Assembly (NCBI GenBank): GCA_045114235.1
Contig: JBGUKB010000038.1
Coordinates: forward strand, 1 to 64,000
DNA length: 64,000 nucleotides
Source of the DNA: UBA1732 sp045114235
GTDB taxonomy: Bacteria > Verrucomicrobiota > Lentisphaeria > Victivallales > UBA1829
Direction: 5' to 3'
Shown: piece after piece, positions 6,977 to 15,570 of the stretch
Layout of the letters: every line of letters starts with the position of its first letter
Position numbering within the stretch: the first letter of the stretch is position 1
Translations under genes and position numbers: made by a program
The notes under the pieces: generated by a model
Databases searched by the model: none
Told to the model about the DNA's origin: nothing
What the model saw: only the letters and a program-made list of their open reading frames with translations

Positions 6977-8203
6977 TCAACCTTCCGGGATGCCGCGGGA
7001 GGCGAGGTCCTTGTGGCGCGGCAGGTACCCGAACTTGTAGTACAGGAGGCAGCCGAGCATGAGAGTGGGGAAGAACGCCGCTGCGAGGAGTCCGGCTTTG
7101 AGGTCGTCGCCGCAGAACGACGCGATCCTGCCGACGTACACGGGGCCGAGGCCGCAGCCGAAGTCGCCGGGCAGGGCGAGCAGCGCGAACATCGCGGTTC
7201 CGCCGAGGGGGATCGCGAGGGAGGCCGTGCTGAATACGCCCGCCCAGAGGATGCCCGCCGCCCAGCCGCAGAGGGCGCATCCGGCGAGCGCGAGGGCGGG
7301 CCAGGGGGCAAATACGGCGGTGAGGTAGGCGGCGATGCTGAGCGCGCAGCTCGCGATGAGGCAGTTGATGAGGTTGAGGCGCGTGCTGAACGCCGCATAG
7401 AGCGTGCGCGAAAGCCCCATGAGGAGCGCGAAGAGGCACGGCCCGGCGAGGTCGCCGACCTCCTTCTTCACGCCCAGGGCGGATTCCGCGAACGAGGATG
7501 CCCACTGGTTCATGCAGTGTTCGGACGCGCCCGCGCAGAGCATCATCACCGCCATGAGCCAGAAGACGGGGAGTTTGAAGAGGCCGAGGATGCCGAGCCC
7601 CTGTTTTCCCTCGGCGATTAGCGGACGCATCGGCACGAACATGAAGTAGAAGCCGTCGAGGAGCGGGACCGCCGCCCAGACGAGCGCGAGCCAGCGCCAG
7701 TTGTCGAGCCCGACGTAATGGAAAAAGAATGTCGATCCGAGCACGACGAGCATCTGTCCCCAGCAATAGAACGAATGCACGAGGCTCATTGCGGCGGCCT
7801 TGCGTTTGAACGGGCACGCCTCGACGACCGGGCTGGTGACCGCCTCCACCACGCCGCCGCCGACCGCGTACAGTGCGACCGCGCAGGTCAAACCAACGAG
7901 CGGATTCGGCGTGAGCTCCGGCAGCACGGTCATGAGCACGAGCCCGGCGGCGGAACAGAACTGTCCGATGACGAGCGTGAGGCGGTAGGATATTTTGTCG
8001 GCAAGTTTGGCGCAGGCGAACGCCACGCACATCTGGAGCCAGAAGTTCCCGATGAGGAGATAGGTGAGCTGGCTCAGCTTCAGGTCGTAGGCGCGCATGA
8101 ACCACAGGAAGAGCAGCGGCGCGAAGTCGTTGACGATGGCCTGCGTGATGTAGCTGATGTTGCAGGCGTAGAGCGTGTGGACGTAGCTTTCGCGGATGCT
8201 CAT
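6977..8203 (-). CDS. major facilitator superfamily transporter
   Basis: 408 residues from the ATG at 8203 (MSIRESYVHTLYACN); a TTG nine codons upstream is an alternative start. Around twelve hydrophobic membrane segments, in two halves separated by a short loop near residues 195-210. The N-terminal segment with NDFAPLLFLWF and the charged loop AKLADKISYR after the second membrane segment are MFS-like. Sugar or nucleoside:proton symport would fit the family and the neighbourhood, but no substrate can be assigned. It has its own promoter and is transcribed away from the glycosyltransferase at 8357. Confidence 0.8.
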   Translation of the reverse strand: MSIRESYVHTLYACNISYITQAIVNDFAPLLFLWFMRAYDLKLSQLTYLLIGNFWLQMCVAFACAKLADKISYRLTLVIGQFCSAAGLVLMTVLPELTPNPLVGLTCAVALYAVGGGVVEAVTSPVVEACPFKRKAAAMSLVHSFYCWGQMLVVLGSTFFFHYVGLDNWRWLALVWAAVPLLDGFYFMFVPMRPLIAEGKQGLGILGLFKLPVFWLMAVMMLCAGASEHCMNQWASSFAESALGVKKEVGDLAGPCLFALLMGLSRTLYAAFSTRLNLINCLIASCALSIAAYLTAVFAPWPALALAGCALCGWAAGILWAGVFSTASLAIPLGGTAMFALLALPGDFGCGLGPVYVGRIASFCGDDLKAGLLAAAFFPTLMLGCLLYYKFGYLPRHKDLASRGIPEG

Positions 8204-8247
8204 ATCGAAGTCGGAGGTTAGGCGGTTCAAGGAATTTGTACCCTAAT

Positions 8248-8276
8248 AAAATAATCTCCCGCGCGGACGATTTCAA
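8248..8276 (-). promoter_or_regulatory. promoter of the MFS transporter gene
   Basis: Leftward TTGAAA (complement of 8271-8276), 17-bp spacer, TATTTT (complement of 8248-8253). Confidence 0.6.
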
Positions 8277-8296
8277 ACGCAAAAACGGAAACGGGC

Positions 8297-8327
8297 TTGA
8301 TTTTTCCGCGGACATGTGCGATATTAT
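8297..8327 (+). promoter_or_regulatory. possible promoter of the GT2 gene
   Basis: TTGATT (8297-8302) and TATTAT (8322-8327) with a rather long 19-bp spacer, divergent from the MFS promoter. Confidence 0.4.
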
Positions 8328-8356
8328 CAGGTCAAATCTTCATTCGAAAGGCGAAC

Positions 8357-9082
8357 ATGCTTCTCTCCATCGTGACCGTTACCAAAAATGCTGCGGATAC
8401 TGTGGCGCACGCCGCGGAATCCCTTGGCCGGCCGTTGCCCGACGGCGTCGAATACATCCTGAAGGACGCCGGATCGACCGACGGGACCTGTGAGGTCGTC
8501 TGCGGGATCCAGCCGGACGCGGTCGTCGTGCAGTCGCCCGACCGGGGCATCTACGACGCCATGAACCAGGGCTGGGCGCGTGCGAGGGGCGAGTATGTGA
8601 TGTCCCTGAACGCAGATGACCGCTATCTGCCGGGCGCGCTGGAAAACGTGATGCGCGAACTGCGCGCGAATCCCGACGCGGACATCCTGCACGGGTGCAT
8701 CCGCGTGAACGGGCGGAAGTTCAGCCCGGCGCAGGGGTTGGCGTCTTTTCATGGAGCGCGGATCTTTCATCCGGCGTCGGCGGTCCGGCGTTCCCTGCTG
8801 GAGCGCCTGGGCGGATTCGATCCCCAATGGAGAATCTGCGCTGACCTCGATTTCTTCCTGCGCGCGAAGGAATCCGGCGCGGCGTTCCGGTTCGTCGACC
8901 GGGAGATCACGGATTTCGCGCTGGGCGGCGTGAGCACGGTCCGGCGGCAGGAAACCGCCTCCGAGGTACGGAGGATCCTGCTGAATCATGGATTCGGGCG
9001 TATTTTCGCGGACGGGTATTATCTCGCCGCTCGCCTGAGAGCGTGCGCAGCATTTATGGTCAAACTGATAAAAGGCTCCTGA
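8357..9082 (+). CDS. family 2 glycosyltransferase (WcaE/colanic-acid-type)
   Basis: 241 residues from the ATG at 8357, which follows an AAGG element; upstream in-frame codons lie in promoter sequence. N-terminal GT-A core begins SIVTVTKNAADTV; nucleotide-sugar binding is supported by KDAGSTDGT and the metal-binding region SLNADDRYLPGALE. The stretch SPDRGIYDAMNQGW is typical of the WcaE-like branch that builds exopolysaccharide or glycolipids. No membrane segments, so it probably acts at the inner face of the cytoplasmic membrane. It is a single rightward gene whose last 23 bases overlap the end of the leftward APE-like operon, tail to tail. Confidence 0.85.
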   Translation: MLLSIVTVTKNAADTVAHAAESLGRPLPDGVEYILKDAGSTDGTCEVVCGIQPDAVVVQSPDRGIYDAMNQGWARARGEYVMSLNADDRYLPGALENVMRELRANPDADILHGCIRVNGRKFSPAQGLASFHGARIFHPASAVRRSLLERLGGFDPQWRICADLDFFLRAKESGAAFRFVDREITDFALGGVSTVRRQETASEVRRILLNHGFGRIFADGYYLAARLRACAAFMVKLIKGS

Positions 9083-9671
9083 TCCACTGGAAATAATCGA
9101 GCCCGGGCGGCGGACTGAATGGTTCGCCGCTTTCTTTTGCACGTTCCAGCAGGAAGACCGCGGCGAATTCCATCGGTTCGAGGCCGTGCAGCTTCATTGC
9201 ACGGTCGGCGAATGCGGAGCGTTCCTCCGTCAAAATGACAATCGCACGTTCGGCGTCTCCTGCGGCCAGGACCATGTCCGCGAGCTGAAGAACGCGGACA
9301 TGGAGGCGGTCGAATCCGGCGAGCGAGAAGACCGGGACCTTCATGCCGAACCGGATGGCTGCCGCGCCGGGGACGGCGTTGTGGACGGAGCACGAGAACG
9401 ATACGGGGCCGATCTGGTCCTCGGGGAAGTCGATCAAGTCGTTCTGGAGCGCCGTGATCCGGCTCTGCACGCCGAGCATGCTGCCGAACAGCAGAGGTGC
9501 GTCGTCCGGGCGGCATTCGAGACGGTCGAGCGCGGAGAGGACCGCCGCCGTCATCCGGTCGGAACGCCGTCCGAGTCCGAGGCGGGCGCGTTCGGCGCGG
9601 AGATAATCGTCGTCCCAGCGCAAATCCGCGCCGGGGGCGGTGAAGGAGGATGCGATCAGATGAAGCGCCAT
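9060..9671 (-). CDS. half-length ketosynthase-like protein (chain length factor type, first copy)
   Basis: 203 residues. It resembles only the N-terminal half of a beta-ketoacyl synthase (the family of short N-terminal KS-like proteins that includes ApeC). SVHNAVPGAAAIRFG and ILTEERS are recognisable; the position where a KS has its active-site Cys reads SLAGFD, so it cannot be a catalytic KS. In aryl polyene systems ApeC pairs with the ketosynthase ApeO as a chain length factor. It lies 3 bases after a full KS gene, so those two products probably form the heterodimer (inference). Last gene of the 15-gene operon. Confidence 0.7.
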   Translation of the reverse strand: MALHLIASSFTAPGADLRWDDDYLRAERARLGLGRRSDRMTAAVLSALDRLECRPDDAPLLFGSMLGVQSRITALQNDLIDFPEDQIGPVSFSCSVHNAVPGAAAIRFGMKVPVFSLAGFDRLHVRVLQLADMVLAAGDAERAIVILTEERSAFADRAMKLHGLEPMEFAAVFLLERAKESGEPFSPPPGLDYFQWIRSLLSV

Positions 9672-9674
9672 GGT

Positions 9675-10886
9675 TCAGTCCAGCCTTTCCGCAATGAGGA
9701 CGGTGTCCGTGCCGCCGAACGCCAGCGAGGAGGATGCCGCGAAGCGTGTTTCAGGAGGAAGATTCAACGGCGAGGTCAGCGGCGCGCATGCGAGCGCGGG
9801 ATCGGGCGTTTTGCAGCCCGGACTTGCCGGGACGAAGCCGTCGCGCAGCATGAGCATGGTGAAGATGAGTTCGAGCGTGCCGGCGGCGCCGAGCGTGTGC
9901 CCGGTGAAACGTTTCGTGGAGAGGAACGGTGGCGTGGAAACTCCGGCTTCTTCCGCCAGCCCGGCGAACGCCGCGGCCTCGCATTGGTCGTTCAGGACGG
10001 TTCCCGTGCCGTGCGCGTTGATGAACGCGATGTTGCCGAGCGCAAGCCCGGCGCGCGCCAGAGCGTCGCGGAAGGCGCGTTTCATGCCGCCTCCGGTCGC
10101 ATCCGGAGCGGTGATGTGCGAGGCGTCGCAGGACATACCGAATCCGCATAATGCGAACTCCGACTTCTTTCCGCGTTTCCCGGCGCATTCGGGCGTTTCC
10201 AGGGTCAGGACGCCCGCCCCTTCGCCGAGATTCAGCCCGGCGCGCGCGGAGTCGAACGGACGGCACGGGAAGGGCGAGGTCACGCCGAGCACGTGGAATC
10301 CGGCGACCGGGGTGCGGTGCAGTTCATCCGCGCCGGCCACGATCATGCGTTCGCACTGGCCGGAAAGCAGACAGAGCGCGGCGATGGAAACGGCGTCCGC
10401 GCCGGAGGAACACGCATTGGAGACCGTATGAACCGGCCCGGTCAGCCCGTATTCGCGGGCGATCGCCTCCGCCGGATTGGAGTTCAGGAAGCATTCGACG
10501 GGAGCGTTCTCGTCCGTATCGGGTTTCTCCCTCAATCGTGCGTAATAGGCAGTATCCGTGAACTGGTGGGCGATGGTCGTGCCGACGACGCATCCGGTCA
10601 CGGAGTTTCGGAGCGTGTCCGCCGTGAGCCCGGCGGTGTCCAATGCTTTCGGAAGAAGTGTGCGGATCATGGCGAGCGTGCGGGGCTCGTCCGGTCCATT
10701 CTTGAAAGAATCGAGGTAAAATACCGGGTCGCTGATAGCGGAGTCGATCAGGTTACAGGCGCTTCGCGGCGTTTCGGGCGGGCGTTCGCCATGGAATAAA
10801 CTCAGCGCCTCGGCGTCGGTCGATCCGGCGCAGGAAAGATGGGCGAAACCCGTCACGACGGGATCAAACGGCATTCTGTAGATCAT
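9675..10886 (-). CDS. beta-ketoacyl-ACP synthase, first copy (ApeO-like)
   Basis: 403 residues; the start ATG at 10886 overlaps the previous stop as ATGA. The Cys-His-His triad is intact: SNACSSG (C159), NAHGTGT and GHTLGAAG. It catalyses decarboxylative condensation of malonyl-ACP with a growing ACP-bound acyl chain. The C-terminal FGGTDTVLI motif is standard for KAS I/II. Being directly followed by a half-length KS-like partner it matches the ApeO:ApeC arrangement of aryl polyene clusters, although the KS branch cannot be fixed without a phylogeny. Confidence 0.85.
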   Translation of the reverse strand: MIYRMPFDPVVTGFAHLSCAGSTDAEALSLFHGERPPETPRSACNLIDSAISDPVFYLDSFKNGPDEPRTLAMIRTLLPKALDTAGLTADTLRNSVTGCVVGTTIAHQFTDTAYYARLREKPDTDENAPVECFLNSNPAEAIAREYGLTGPVHTVSNACSSGADAVSIAALCLLSGQCERMIVAGADELHRTPVAGFHVLGVTSPFPCRPFDSARAGLNLGEGAGVLTLETPECAGKRGKKSEFALCGFGMSCDASHITAPDATGGGMKRAFRDALARAGLALGNIAFINAHGTGTVLNDQCEAAAFAGLAEEAGVSTPPFLSTKRFTGHTLGAAGTLELIFTMLMLRDGFVPASPGCKTPDPALACAPLTSPLNLPPETRFAASSSLAFGGTDTVLIAERLD

Positions 10887-11797
10887 GTGCGGTCCTCCCA
10901 GACGTTTTCGAACAGGAAGCAGTCGTACGGATGTTCCATCGCCATGCGCTCGAGGTCGGCGGCGTAGCGCTGGACGTCCTCCTGAAACTTGATGCCGGAT
11001 GCGCCGCGTGCGGGGCGTTTCGGACGTATGACGGTCCCGAATTCGAGCAGAAGGTCGCGGTAGGACTTCCCGCGCGTCAGGAAGAACGGCACGACCGGAG
11101 CGTGTGCTTTCGCCGCGAGGAAGAACGCAGCAACGGGGAATCGCGCGGTCTTTCCGAAGAACTGAACCGGCACGGAATCGGTCTCCAGGCAGCGGTCGCC
11201 CATGAGTCCGACGGCGCCGCCCGCGTCCAGCACCTCGAACGCCTCCAGCAGGCCGCCGAACGCTCCCGCTGTGTCGATGATGTGCATCGGGGCTGCCTCG
11301 CCGCCGTTGAACGCCCGGCTCTTGTCGACGTCGGCGTTCCGGTCCGGTTTCGCGACGAACGCCACCTCGCGGGTTCCGGCGTTCACGCAGTGCATGGCTG
11401 CCTGCCACGCGCCGAAATGCGAACACAGGAAGACGAGTCCGCCGGGGGCGTTTCGGACCGGTTCGAAGACTTCCGGATTGCGTTCGCGCACTTTCGCCTG
11501 GCCGTTGGCAAGCGCCAGCGCCATGACGAGCGCCTCGCCCTGCGCCGTGAAGAGCCGCCACACATGGCGTTTCATACGGAGCCCGCGGGCGTCGGGAAAA
11601 CGGTGCTTCAGATAGGGCAGGGCGCGTTGTTCCGCCTGCTTGTCGGTGAGCGCATATGTGAGCGCGATGAACTTGACGAGGAAGCACGCCGCGCGGGGAC
11701 CGAAGACGGACAGGATCCAGCGGAGGATCGCCGATCCGAGCTTGTTCCTGCGCGTGTCGCTCAGATTCGCGGCGGGTTGTGCTGTTTCGCGGCTCAT
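10883..11797 (-). CDS. LpxL/HtrB-type lysophospholipid acyltransferase
   Basis: 304 residues, start ATG at 11797 in an ATGA overlap with the preceding glycosyltransferase. An N-terminal hydrophobic segment (about 30-50) is followed by the acyltransferase motif HFGAWQ (the HX4D/E-type catalytic His region in this branch) and GDRCLETDSVPVQFFGK. Members transfer acyl chains from ACP onto membrane acceptors such as lipid A. In aryl polyene clusters an acyltransferase of this kind (the ApeJ C-terminal domain or ApeD) attaches the polyene to a lipid; here it is a separate gene next to the glycosyltransferase. The acceptor is unknown. Confidence 0.8.
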   Translation of the reverse strand: MSRETAQPAANLSDTRRNKLGSAILRWILSVFGPRAACFLVKFIALTYALTDKQAEQRALPYLKHRFPDARGLRMKRHVWRLFTAQGEALVMALALANGQAKVRERNPEVFEPVRNAPGGLVFLCSHFGAWQAAMHCVNAGTREVAFVAKPDRNADVDKSRAFNGGEAAPMHIIDTAGAFGGLLEAFEVLDAGGAVGLMGDRCLETDSVPVQFFGKTARFPVAAFFLAAKAHAPVVPFFLTRGKSYRDLLLEFGTVIRPKRPARGASGIKFQEDVQRYAADLERMAMEHPYDCFLFENVWEDRT

Positions 11798-12960
11798 GAG
11801 CGGGCGCTCCTTCTGCGGATGATCGCTCGGCAGAGTTCGGCTGAGAAATACACGATGACGGCGAAGATCAGAGCGAAGACCGGAGCGAGGATGACGCTGC
11901 CGAGGAGCCATTCGAACCAGCGCAGATGGATTTCGTGGACCGTGCTGTGGAAGTTCAGGTCCTCCGGGAGCAGGAATTTTCCGTGACGCAGGTAGTACCC
12001 GAGCTCGATGCAGACGACCGGGCAGAACGGCGGCATGAACGGATGCTGCGCCATGACCGCCATGGCTTTGTTGAGGTGGAGCCGTGTCGCGACGTAGAGG
12101 ATCAGGATCGTGCAGAACCCGTACGTCGGGTACACGGCGAGGAGCGCGCCGACGAACGCGGAAAAAGCGAGCCCGAGCGAGGAGGTGTTTTCCTTCACGA
12201 GCCAGTTCCAGAGTTCCTTCGGTTTCCAGAGGCGCGGATATTCGCGCGGGGCCTGCCGGAGCTTTTTGACGCCGAACGGGACGAGGCGGCGGAACACCAG
12301 GCGCGTGTGCAGCCAGGTCATGCGCAGGTTGTCGCGGAAGGGATGGAAATGCGAGACGCGTTCGCCGGGCGGATCGTAGTGCGTGGAAATGGGAACTTCG
12401 GCGAGGTCGAGACCGGCCCACATGCAGCGCGTGAGGAGTTCGGTCTCGAACGTGTAGTGCAGCGAGGAGCACTTGATTTGCGAGATGTATTTGAGGGGGT
12501 ACGCGCGGAATCCGCTCTGCGAGTCGGAGATCTTTTTGCCGGTCTCGACGAGGAACCAGAAATTGGAGAACATGCGCCCGAACTTGCTGCGCCCGGGGAC
12601 GTTCGGCACGGAGAAATCGCGCACCCCGGCGACGAGCGTCCAGTCGTTCCGTTCGAGGGTCGGCAGGAACCGCGGGATGTCCTCCGGGTCGTGCTGGGCG
12701 TCGGCGTCGAGCGTGATCATGTAGTCGTAGCCGCGCGGAGCGAGCGTACGGACGGCGGTGAGGAGCGCCGCGCCCTTGCCGAGGTTGCGCGGATGCCGGA
12801 TGACCTCGATGTCCGTCCCGGCGTAGTATTCCGCCAGATCGATGTCCTCCGAACCGTCGTCGATCACGAGGACGTCGGGCATGACGGCGCGCGTGCGTTC
12901 GATCACGGCAGGGGCCGTGGAGGCATGGTTGAAAACGGGGATCACGCAGCAGCAGCGCAT
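11794..12960 (-). CDS. glycosyltransferase family 2 fused to a DUF2062 membrane domain
   Basis: 388 residues. Residues 1-230 form a DPM1-like GT2 domain: CVIPVFNHAST, DDGSEDID, GKGAALLTA, and the metal motif DADAQHDPEDI. Residues about 255-388 carry hydrophobic helices with the DUF2062 pattern (GLAFSAFVGALLAVYP, MAQHPFMPPFCPV). The GT probably uses a polyprenyl or lipid acceptor at the inner membrane. In aryl polyene clusters ApeJ combines a glycosyltransferase with an acyltransferase; here the acyltransferase is the next gene, overlapping by ATGA. Starts 19 bases after the upstream stop, with a G-rich ribosome site. Confidence 0.85.
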   Translation of the reverse strand: MRCCCVIPVFNHASTAPAVIERTRAVMPDVLVIDDGSEDIDLAEYYAGTDIEVIRHPRNLGKGAALLTAVRTLAPRGYDYMITLDADAQHDPEDIPRFLPTLERNDWTLVAGVRDFSVPNVPGRSKFGRMFSNFWFLVETGKKISDSQSGFRAYPLKYISQIKCSSLHYTFETELLTRCMWAGLDLAEVPISTHYDPPGERVSHFHPFRDNLRMTWLHTRLVFRRLVPFGVKKLRQAPREYPRLWKPKELWNWLVKENTSSLGLAFSAFVGALLAVYPTYGFCTILILYVATRLHLNKAMAVMAQHPFMPPFCPVVCIELGYYLRHGKFLLPEDLNFHSTVHEIHLRWFEWLLGSVILAPVFALIFAVIVYFSAELCRAIIRRRSARS

Positions 12961-12979
12961 GAGGTCGTCCCCCCTGTCT

Positions 12980-13609
12980 TTACTCCGCGTGGAAAACGCG
13001 CCGGGCGAGGGTTTCAGGACCGGAATCGTCCGGGATCTCGAGCGATCCGCCGGGTTCCGCCAGCAGGACGGTCAGCTTGTCCGATTCGTAATGGCAGATC
13101 ATCACACGCCGGATGCCCGGCATCTCGAAGAAGTTCGTGACCTCGTCCCAGAGAACGGGCCAGCGTCCGAGCGAATCCATGTAGAAACACGGTCCGGTGA
13201 GCTTGAGCGAGATCGCGGCTTCGCACGGCGGCGTGGTCGGGAGCGTGCCGACGAAAAGGTGTCCGCGCCCGAGGTGGCGTCCGTGCTCGCGATAGTCGTT
13301 GAAATAGTTCAGGTTCTGTTCGTGGCAGCCCTGCCGTCCGAAGTCGGCGACGGCGGTCTCGCGGACGGAATCGACCTCGGCGTCGCGGTGCGCGAGGAGG
13401 GCGGCGAGGATGTACGTGCGGACCTTCGCGTCGCCGCGCCGGAAATTGTCGAGCCCGTAGACGTGCGGGAACTCGTCCTGCGGTTCGGAGACTTTCGCCT
13501 TGGCGTCCTGCGTGTCCTCGCCCATGTAGACGAGGCCGCGCCGCCAGGTGCGGAAGGAAAGGCCGTCGGCCGTGACGCCGCCGATGATATGCCAGGGATA
13601 TGCGCTCAT
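12980..13609 (-). CDS. half-length ketosynthase-like protein (second copy)
   Basis: 209 residues, start ATG at 13609 overlapping the previous KS stop (ATGA). It is again a KS N-terminal half: GTLPTTPPCEAAISLKLTGP is the recognisable stretch, but the active-site Cys position reads YMDSLGRW and the C-terminal thiolase half is missing. It shows little residue identity to the copy at 9060, so the two are not a recent duplication. It directly follows a complete KS gene, giving the operon a second KS plus half-KS pair. Chain-length-factor or heterodimer-partner function is inferred from ApeC and gene order. Confidence 0.65.
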   Translation of the reverse strand: MSAYPWHIIGGVTADGLSFRTWRRGLVYMGEDTQDAKAKVSEPQDEFPHVYGLDNFRRGDAKVRTYILAALLAHRDAEVDSVRETAVADFGRQGCHEQNLNYFNDYREHGRHLGRGHLFVGTLPTTPPCEAAISLKLTGPCFYMDSLGRWPVLWDEVTNFFEMPGIRRVMICHYESDKLTVLLAEPGGSLEIPDDSGPETLARRVFHAE

Positions 13610-14715
13610 GATACGGCCTCCAGGATGATGACGGCGTTCAGGCCTCCGAATCCGGAGTTCATGCACAGGACGCGCGGTTTTTCGAGTTTGCGGATTTCGG
13701 TGGAAACGTAGCGGGCGGCTTCCGGTTCGGGCGTGACGAGCGAGGTCTGGGGCGGGATCAGCCCGGTTTCCAGCATGCGGACGCCGACCACGGCTTCCAC
13801 GAGCCCGGCTCCGGCGAGCGTATGCCCGCAAGCGCCCTTCACGGAGAGCATCGGCACGGAGCGTTCGCCGAACACGCGGCGGATCGCCTGAAGCTCCATG
13901 TCGTCGTTGTAGCGCGTCCCGGTGCCGTGCCCGATGACCGCGCCGATGTCGTCCGGGGTGAGCTCGGCTTCGTTCAGTGCGTGGACGATGGCTTCGGAGA
14001 GCGCTTCGCCGTGCGGCATGGGGGCGGTGATATGGACCGCGTCGCAGCTCATGCCGCCGGACGCGAGGACCGCGCGCGGCTTCAGGCCGAGTTCGGCGGC
14101 CTTCTTCGCGGAGCAGATGTTGATGATGGACGCGGCGTCGCCGAGCAGAAGCCCGTCGCGGTTGCGGTCGTACGGACGCGCGATGGTCCGGGCGAGGGCG
14201 CGGAGCGTGGCGAAGCCGGAAAAAATGAACTCGCTGACGTAGTCGGTGCCGATCACGACCGCGGAATCGAGGCGGCCGCTGCGGATGTGGCGGTTCAGCG
14301 AGACGAACGCGGAGTTCGAGGACGCGCAGGCAGCGGAAACGATGCGTCCGCGGTCCTTTTCGCAGACCTTCAGGGCGCGTTCCAGCAGCATGTCGCAGGT
14401 GCAGCGGCGTTCGGGATTGTCGATGTATTCGATCTCGCCGACGGTGCTGGCGAGGAAAAGTTCGGCGTCGCGCGGCATCTTCTTCGCGGTCGTGGAGAGA
14501 TAATCGAGGAAGAACCCGGGGATCTCCTGTGTGCCGTTCACGTCCGCGCCGGGAGCCATGGCGGCGAGGGCGGTGGAGAATTTGTCGTTGTGGAACCGGG
14601 AGCAGTCGGAGAACGCGGCGCGGTTGTTCAGGAGCCCGTTCCAGCAGGCTTCCACGCCGGGGCCGAACGCGGTGTACAGGTCGCAGTCGACGATCACGGG
14701 GGTGCGGTCATCCAT
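13606..14715 (-). CDS. beta-ketoacyl-ACP synthase, second copy
   Basis: 369 residues, shorter than the usual 400-415. Active-site Cys in SAACASSN (C130), His in GHGTGTRYND and His in GACGHTLAGAG, so catalytically complete. The C-terminus ends FGGLNAVIILEAVS in the KAS manner. The N-terminus is poor in the usual first-strand motif (VIVDCDLYTAFG), which makes it divergent. Overlaps the thioesterase gene by 8 bases at its start and the half-KS gene by ATGA at its end. Likely extends the polyene chain together with its downstream partner. Confidence 0.82.
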   Translation of the reverse strand: MDDRTPVIVDCDLYTAFGPGVEACWNGLLNNRAAFSDCSRFHNDKFSTALAAMAPGADVNGTQEIPGFFLDYLSTTAKKMPRDAELFLASTVGEIEYIDNPERRCTCDMLLERALKVCEKDRGRIVSAACASSNSAFVSLNRHIRSGRLDSAVVIGTDYVSEFIFSGFATLRALARTIARPYDRNRDGLLLGDAASIINICSAKKAAELGLKPRAVLASGGMSCDAVHITAPMPHGEALSEAIVHALNEAELTPDDIGAVIGHGTGTRYNDDMELQAIRRVFGERSVPMLSVKGACGHTLAGAGLVEAVVGVRMLETGLIPPQTSLVTPEPEAARYVSTEIRKLEKPRVLCMNSGFGGLNAVIILEAVS

Positions 14716-15190
14716 GATGGTACGCTCCTTCTTTCCAGCGGTTCAGAAACTCTTCCCAGAACGCCGGGATATGCCACAGCGGCGTGAAGTCGCGGGCGTC
14801 GATGAAGACCTGCGTGGTGCAGCCGGTCGCGGCGACGCGTCCGTCCTCCAGGCGCACGGCGTATTCGATGTTGATGCGCGGAGCGTCGGTCCAGATGAGC
14901 GCCGCGGAGGTGTGGAACACCGCGTCGCAGGGGAGCGGGATGCGGTAGTCATATTCGTCATGGTAGAAGAGCGCGGAGACGTGCTCCTCCTCCAGGCGGT
15001 CGTTGTCGAACCCGAAGCTGTGCGAAAGCTCGGTATAGGCTGCCTCGAAGAACTTCGCGTAGTTGCCGTGCCACGCGATCTTCAGGGGGTCGGATTCGCT
15101 GAACTGAAGCCGGCGCGTGACGCTGACTTCGAGCGGCGGCGGACCGCCGGGGATGCGTTCAAAATACTGCTTGAACTCAGGATGTCTCAT
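14708..15190 (-). CDS. 4-hydroxybenzoyl-CoA-thioesterase-like hotdog protein (ApeK-like)
   Basis: 160 residues from the ATG at 15190, which overlaps the upstream stop (ATGA); the frame is open further upstream but only antisense to the previous gene's sequence context. The hotdog thioesterase signature is FSESDPLKIAWHGNYAKFFEAA, close to the YxDxDxxGHVNN pattern but with Ser-Asp-Pro. It ends HIPAFWEEFL. Aryl polyene clusters contain such a thioesterase, thought to edit or release ACP-bound chains. Confidence 0.78.
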   Translation of the reverse strand: MRHPEFKQYFERIPGGPPPLEVSVTRRLQFSESDPLKIAWHGNYAKFFEAAYTELSHSFGFDNDRLEEEHVSALFYHDEYDYRIPLPCDAVFHTSAALIWTDAPRINIEYAVRLEDGRVAATGCTTQVFIDARDFTPLWHIPAFWEEFLNRWKEGAYHHG

Positions 15191-15570
15191 ATCGCGCTTT
15201 CTTTGGGGGCGAAGACCAGTTTTGCCGCGGAGACGCGCCCGCCTTCGCCGTTCACGAACGAGGCGTTCGCGGCCCATGAGCCTTCCGTTTCGCCCGGTTC
15301 GAGCGTCAGCGCGAGCGTGACCGGCATGTCCGGCGTGATCAGGCGCAGATACTTGATGCGGCGGACGCCTGCGAGGCGGAGCGGACGCGCGAGACGGCGT
15401 TCGGCCAGGCGGCGGATGAAGGAAAGCTGGACGATTCCGGGCAGGATCGGATTGCCGGGGAAGTGTCCGCGGTAGCCGGAGAACGTGCCGGGGACGGAGA
15501 ACGTGCAGGCGCCTTCGCCGTTTTCGCCGGCCTGATTGTAGATCGTGTCGATTTCATCCCAGATGGTCAT
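15187..15570 (-). CDS. FabZ/FabA-like 3-hydroxyacyl-ACP dehydratase (ApeI-like)
   Basis: 127 residues, single hotdog domain. GHFPGNPILPGIVQL is the diagnostic FabZ-type helix with the catalytic His. It removes water from 3-hydroxyacyl-ACP; in polyene synthesis the double bond is retained because no enoyl reductase acts. ATGA overlaps at both ends couple it to the exporter-lipoprotein gene upstream and the thioesterase gene downstream. In aryl polyene systems ApeI acts as one of two dehydratases; the other candidate here is at 19342. Confidence 0.82.
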   Translation of the reverse strand: MTIWDEIDTIYNQAGENGEGACTFSVPGTFSGYRGHFPGNPILPGIVQLSFIRRLAERRLARPLRLAGVRRIKYLRLITPDMPVTLALTLEPGETEGSWAANASFVNGEGGRVSAAKLVFAPKESAI

